Positions 60,938-64,000 of a DNA stretch of 64,000 nt are shown in pieces. This stretch comes from JAFECT01 sp035551675 (lineage in GTDB: Bacteria; Pseudomonadota; Alphaproteobacteria; Caulobacterales; Caulobacteraceae): the NCBI GenBank assembly GCA_035551675.1, contig DASZMV010000005.1, positions 62,001 to 126,000 on the forward strand. Direction: 5' to 3'. Numbering within the stretch: position 1 is the stretch's first letter; the number at the start of each line of letters is the position of its first letter. The notes beneath the pieces are model-generated. The model was given only the letters and a program-made list of their open reading frames with translations. It was not told where the DNA came from and did not search any database. Both the position numbers and the translations under genes were made by a program.

Positions 60938-62316
60938 GCCGCGGCCTCCGCGATCAGATGCGCCGCCGCCGCGAACCGCGCGGTGCGACCGACGAAGATC
61001 ATCGACGGCCCCTCCGCCTCATGCAGAGCGACCAGAAGTTCGAGTTCGTGCAAAGCGCCGGCAACGACGCGCTGCCCCGGCCGCGCGCCGTTGACCACGA
61101 CGGCGACCGGCGTCTGCGGATCACGCCCGGCCTTGATCAACTGGTCGGTGATCGCGCCGGCGCGTTCGGCGCCCATGTAGATCGCCAGCGTGTGCTGCGG
61201 CGAGGACAGCGCGGCCCAGTCGATCTGGTCCGCACCGCGCTTTCCGTGACCGGTGACAAAGGTCACCGCCTGGGCATGATCGCGGTGGGTCAGCGGCACT
61301 TCCGCCGCCGCCGCGCAGGCCAGCGCCGAGGTGATGCCCGGTACGACTTCGGTTTCGACGCCCGCGCGCTTCAAGGCTTCGAGTTCTTCGCCGCCGCGGC
61401 CGAAGACGAACGGGTCGCCGCCCTTCAGGCGGACCACGCGCTGATCCTTGCGCGCTTCGTCGATGAGGATGCGTTCGATCTCGTCCTGGGGCACGGGGTG
61501 GTCTCCCTTCGATTTGCCGACGTCGATGCGGCGCGCGTCGCGGCGCGCGAAGTCGAGGATGGCTTCGGGAACGAGCCGGTCGTGCACGATCACGTCGGCG
61601 TTTTGGATCAGGCGCAGCGCCTTCAGCGTCAAAAGCTCCGGATCGCCCGGGCCCGCGCCCACGAGCCAGACAAAGCCTCTCGCTTGCGGCTGCGGCGCAT
61701 TCAGTTCGCGCAGCACTTCGCGCCGCGCGGCGGCGGCGTCGTTCGCGTCTGCAGCCTCGGCGGCGCGACCGCGAAAGGCGCGCTCCCAGAAACGGCGTCG
61801 CGCGACGCCCTGAGGCGCCGAAGCCTTCACCGTCTCGCGCAACTCGCGCGCCACGCGGCCGAGCGTCTCGACGCCCACGGGCAGCGCCGCTTCGATGCGC
61901 GCCCGGATGTCGCGCGCCAGCACCGGCGCCGCGCCGCCGGTCGCCACGCCGATGACCACGTCGCCGCGGTCGATCAGGGCCGGGGTGTGGAAATCGCTGA
62001 GCTGGGGCCGGTCGACCACGTTGACCAGCGCGCCGCTTGCGTTTGCCAGGGACGCGTACCAGGCGGCGTCGGCGGGATCGTCGACGGCGATGAAGACGAG
62101 CGCGGCGTTGGCGAAATCGGTGTCTTCGGGCGCGCGGGCGATGGGCTCGACGCCCGCGGGACGCTCGCGCTCGGCCGGCGCGCCGTCCGGGGCGAACCAG
62201 CGGACCTCGGCGGGGGTCTTGGCGGCCAGCCGCGCCTTGGCGACCGCGGCGTCGCCGGAGCCGACCACCACGACCGCCCGGCCGTCGAGGGGGATGGAAG
62301 CCAGGAAACTGCGCAT
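60934..62316 (-). CDS. cysG: Sirohaem synthase (CysG): SUMT plus dehydrogenase/ferrochelatase
   Basis: 460 residues from ATG 62316 (earlier starts add a leader unlike the family). N-terminal Met8-like NAD domain (GRAVVVVGSGDAAVAKARLA; NVVDRPQLSDFHTPALIDRG) makes and metallates sirohydrochlorin. C-terminal uroporphyrinogen III methyltransferase: WLVGAGPGDPELLTLKALR, RLKGGDPFVFGRGGEE and PGITSALACAAAAEVPLTHR. A low-complexity linker joins them. It provides the sirohaem of CysI, encoded two genes later. Confidence 0.93.
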   Translation of the reverse strand: MRSFLASIPLDGRAVVVVGSGDAAVAKARLAAKTPAEVRWFAPDGAPAERERPAGVEPIARAPEDTDFANAALVFIAVDDPADAAWYASLANASGALVNVVDRPQLSDFHTPALIDRGDVVIGVATGGAAPVLARDIRARIEAALPVGVETLGRVARELRETVKASAPQGVARRRFWERAFRGRAAEAADANDAAAARREVLRELNAPQPQARGFVWLVGAGPGDPELLTLKALRLIQNADVIVHDRLVPEAILDFARRDARRIDVGKSKGDHPVPQDEIERILIDEARKDQRVVRLKGGDPFVFGRGGEELEALKRAGVETEVVPGITSALACAAAAEVPLTHRDHAQAVTFVTGHGKRGADQIDWAALSSPQHTLAIYMGAERAGAITDQLIKAGRDPQTPVAVVVNGARPGQRVVAGALHELELLVALHEAEGPSMIFVGRTARFAAAAHLIAEAAA

Positions 62317-62325
62317 GGGGAGGAC

Positions 62326-62465
62326 CAGCAGATTTTCTAAAGGAGGCGGTCGACCGAGGAGGAATGCCGGCCGACCGCCAGGGACACGGAGCAAAGGGTT
62401 TCTCCGCCTTTCCCCCGGGTCGGACAACCGATATGATCTCGATCCTCGGTTTAGAAAATCTGCTG
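62326..62465. promoter_or_regulatory. 15-bp inverted repeat in the cysG/lysR gap
   Basis: CAGCAGATTTTCTAA (62326-62340) and its exact complement TTAGAAAATCTGCTG (62451-62465) are 110 bp apart, in the 191-bp divergent gap. This spacing could suit an operator pair or DNA loop for the LysR-type regulator next door. Confidence 0.55.
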
Positions 62466-62470
62466 CCCAA

Positions 62471-62506
62471 TCCTTATCTGAGACCCCCAGTCCTTATCTG
62501 AGATCC
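62471..62506. promoter_or_regulatory. Tandem 20-bp-spaced direct repeat before lysR
   Basis: TCCTTATCTGAGA starts at 62471 and again at 62491, exactly 20 bp (two helix turns) apart and ending just before the regulator ATG. Direct repeats on the same DNA face are typical protein-binding sites. Confidence 0.55.
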
Positions 62507-62507
62507 C

Positions 62508-63443
62508 ATGCCCGGTCCGCGCCGCCTCCTGCCGCTTAATGCGCTCCGCGCCTTCGAGGCCGCGGCGCGCCACCTCAGCTTCACCAAGGCCGCCGACGAA
62601 CTGTCGGTGACCCCCGGCGCCATCAGCCAGCATGTGCGCCAGTTGGAGGAGCATGCCGGCGGCGCCCTGTTCCGCCGCGACGGGCGGGGGCTGGAGCTGA
62701 CCGAGACCGGCCGCGCCGCCCTGCCGTTGCTGCGCGAGGGGTTCGAGCGCCTGCTCGACGCCTCGGCCCTGCTGCGCGAGCCGCCGCGCCGGCGCCAACT
62801 GTCGGTCAGCGTGCCGCCGTCCTTCGCCGCCAAGTGGCTGATGCCGCGCATGGACCACTTCCACGCCGAACACCCGGACGTGGAGGTGTGGATCTCCGCC
62901 GACATGGCGATCGTCGATATGAGCGAGGGCGCCGTCGACGTGGCTGTGCGCTATGGCGCCGGCAAGTGGCCGGGCGTTATCGTTGAGCGGATGCTGAACG
63001 AGACCGTTCTGCCGGTGTGCAGCCCCAGTCTGCTCGAAGGCAAACACCCCATCCGCACGCCGAAAGACCTGGCGCACCACGCGCTGTTGCACGACGTGTC
63101 GGTCGAGCGCGATCCGAGCTGCCCCGACTGGGTCATGTGGCTGCAGGCTCGCGCCGTCAGCGGCGTCGACGGCCGCAGGGGCCCAGGCTTCAACCAGTCG
63201 GCCATGGTGATCGAGGCGGCGGTGATGGGCCGCGGCGTAGGCCTGGCGAAACGCACCCTGGCGCAGGCGGACCTGGAAGCGGGCCGCTTGGTGGCGCCCT
63301 TCGCCGACGGCTCGACCGCCATCGACCATGCCTACTACGTGGTGCTCCCGCGCAACCGCCCGGTGTCGGCCGGCGCGCACCGGTTCGTGGAGTGGCTTAA
63401 GCGCGAGGCGGTGGCGTACGAGAACAATATGGATCAGTTGTAG
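62508..63443 (+). CDS. LysR-type transcriptional regulator, GcvA family
   Basis: 311 residues. N-terminal winged helix LNALRAFEAAARHLSFTKAA, ELSVTPGAISQHVRQLE, then an LysR substrate domain (LSVSVPPSFAAKWLMPRMDH, VDVAVRYGAGKWPG). The GcvA-like subgroup has this FEAAARHLSFTKAA start. It is divergent from the cys operon, so it may regulate sulfur assimilation; no effector can be named. ATG 62508 has only a weak SD. Confidence 0.9.
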   Translation: MPGPRRLLPLNALRAFEAAARHLSFTKAADELSVTPGAISQHVRQLEEHAGGALFRRDGRGLELTETGRAALPLLREGFERLLDASALLREPPRRRQLSVSVPPSFAAKWLMPRMDHFHAEHPDVEVWISADMAIVDMSEGAVDVAVRYGAGKWPGVIVERMLNETVLPVCSPSLLEGKHPIRTPKDLAHHALLHDVSVERDPSCPDWVMWLQARAVSGVDGRRGPGFNQSAMVIEAAVMGRGVGLAKRTLAQADLEAGRLVAPFADGSTAIDHAYYVVLPRNRPVSAGAHRFVEWLKREAVAYENNMDQL

Positions 63444-63461
63444 GAATTCGCGCCGATCTTG

Positions 63462-63613
63462 GCCCTCTCACCCAAACTTGTTTGGGGGAGAGGGTTGGGA
63501 GACGGGGCGTTGAACGCAGGCGCGTTGGCGCAAACGTTGTTGCGTGGCGGCTCGCGGCCGGCGTGGTTCTCCCTCTCCCAACCCTCTCCCCCGCGAAACG
63601 CGGGTGAGAGGGC
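63462..63613. repeat. REP-type inverted pair with covarying hairpins
   Basis: Copies at 63462-63502 and (inverted) 63574-63613 share GCCCTCTCACCC ... GGGGAGAGGGTTGGGAGA. The hairpin stem inside each differs but still pairs: CCCAAAC/TTTGGGG in one and CCCGCG/CGCGGGG in the other. Lies between lysR and the convergent oxidoreductase. Confidence 0.75.
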
Positions 63614-63616
63614 TTA

Positions 63617-64000
63617 CTATTTTACGCCGAGTTTTCGTTGAAGGTCCGACGAGCTCGTCGTGTATTGGAAGCGCAGTTTCTTGTCCGGGTAGACGTAGCG
63701 AAACGCCTGTTGCGCCATCAATGCGGTTTCGTGGAAGCCGCTGAGGATCAGTTTCAGCTTGCCGGGATAGTGATTGATGTCGCCGACCGCGAAGATCCCC
63801 GGCGTCGAGGTTTCGAACTTCTCGGTGTCGACCGGGATCAGGTTTTCATGGAGGTTCAGCCCGAACTCCGCGACCGGGCCGAGCTTCATGGTCAGGCCGA
63901 AGAACGGCAGGAACGCGTCGCACGCGAGTTCGTGCGTTTCGCCCGCGCCGGTCTCGATGCTCACCGACGACAGCGCCCCGCCCTCGCCGTTCAGCGCGGT
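63617..64000 (-). CDS. NAD(P)/FAD-dependent oxidoreductase, ferredoxin-NADP reductase type 2 (5' part outside window)
   Basis: Partial: the C-terminal ~127 residues. Thioredoxin-reductase-like FAD/NAD fold: CDAFLPFFGLTMKLGPVAEF, then the FAD motif TPGIFAVGDINHYPGK and LILSGFHETALMAQQAFRYV. Ends in a short tail typical of YumC-type ferredoxin-NADP reductases. This enzyme could provide reduced ferredoxin for CysI. The reading frame is open to the window edge, so the true start is beyond 64000. Confidence 0.82.
   Translation of the reverse strand, partial: TALNGEGGALSSVSIETGAGETHELACDAFLPFFGLTMKLGPVAEFGLNLHENLIPVDTEKFETSTPGIFAVGDINHYPGKLKLILSGFHETALMAQQAFRYVYPDKKLRFQYTTSSSDLQRKLGVK

Overview
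The window is a GC-rich, gene-dense stretch of an alphaproteobacterial chromosome. Evidence for this: a two-piece (circularly permuted) tmRNA with an ANDNFAQETALAA tag, an alphaproteobacterial SspB beside it, a GTTC-N7-GTTC SOS box before ssb, an unfused cytochrome bc1 operon, Coq4, DUF2849, DUF4169 and DUF1285 proteins. The flagellin locus has FlbD-type ftr palindromes, a sigma-54 promoter and a FlaEY-like protein, which points to Caulobacterales or close relatives. The exact genus cannot be read from the window.

Layout. 1-8.5 kb: peptidyl-prolyl isomerase (cut by the edge), coaD, gyrA, a secreted orphan SecD-head protein, a DMT transporter, ssb and two small envelope proteins. 8.5-21.4 kb: flagellar filament region (FlaEY-like protein, flagellin, flaG, second flagellin), an FkbH-like protein, thyA-folA, a GIY-YIG protein with a REP-type inverted pair, a TPR plus OGT-like glycosyltransferase and galE. 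The glycosyltransferase is a good candidate for modifying the flagellins. 21.4-31.3 kb: apbC/mrp, miaA, tmRNA and sspB, a C13-like peptidase lipoprotein, RusA, fumC, a DUF2171 protein, a GST-rhomboid-DUF4169 operon. 31.3-43 kb: transporter, hemolysin III family protein, RidA, Coq4, ribbon-helix-helix protein, GxxExxY nuclease-like protein, UvrD/PcrA helicase, apt, bc1 complex (Rieske, cyt b, cyt c1), trmL, hemF. 43-51.7 kb: GATase, CCA-adding enzyme, Nudix, DUF1285, MoxR, GNAT, enoyl-CoA hydratase, MBL hydrolase and a secreted protein with five four-cysteine repeats. 51.7-64 kb: dihydroorotase-like enzyme, GT9, ygfZ, acyltransferase, a secreted protein with a tandem-repeat leader, then a sulfate assimilation operon (cysG, DUF2849, cysI, a DUF934-CysH fusion, cysteine synthase) opposite a GcvA-type LysR regulator, and a cut NAD(P)/FAD oxidoreductase that may feed electrons to CysI.

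The most unusual signal is outside the ordinary genes. Four intergenic islands (about 22.0, 26.7, 35.0 and 47.6 kb) are bounded by long inverted arms built from cacgaa/ccacacgaa words. Two share a core of two hairpins joined by nearly the same 15-mer, one appears nested inside another, and one encloses a GxxExxY (PD-(D/E)XK-like) nuclease gene whose first codons are the arm itself. A second, unrelated small nuclease (GIY-YIG) sits beside a perfect 31-bp REP-type inverted pair. Two further palindrome families occur at 43.1 and 63.5 kb. I propose these as repeat-nuclease pairings analogous to REP/RAYT; that step is inference.
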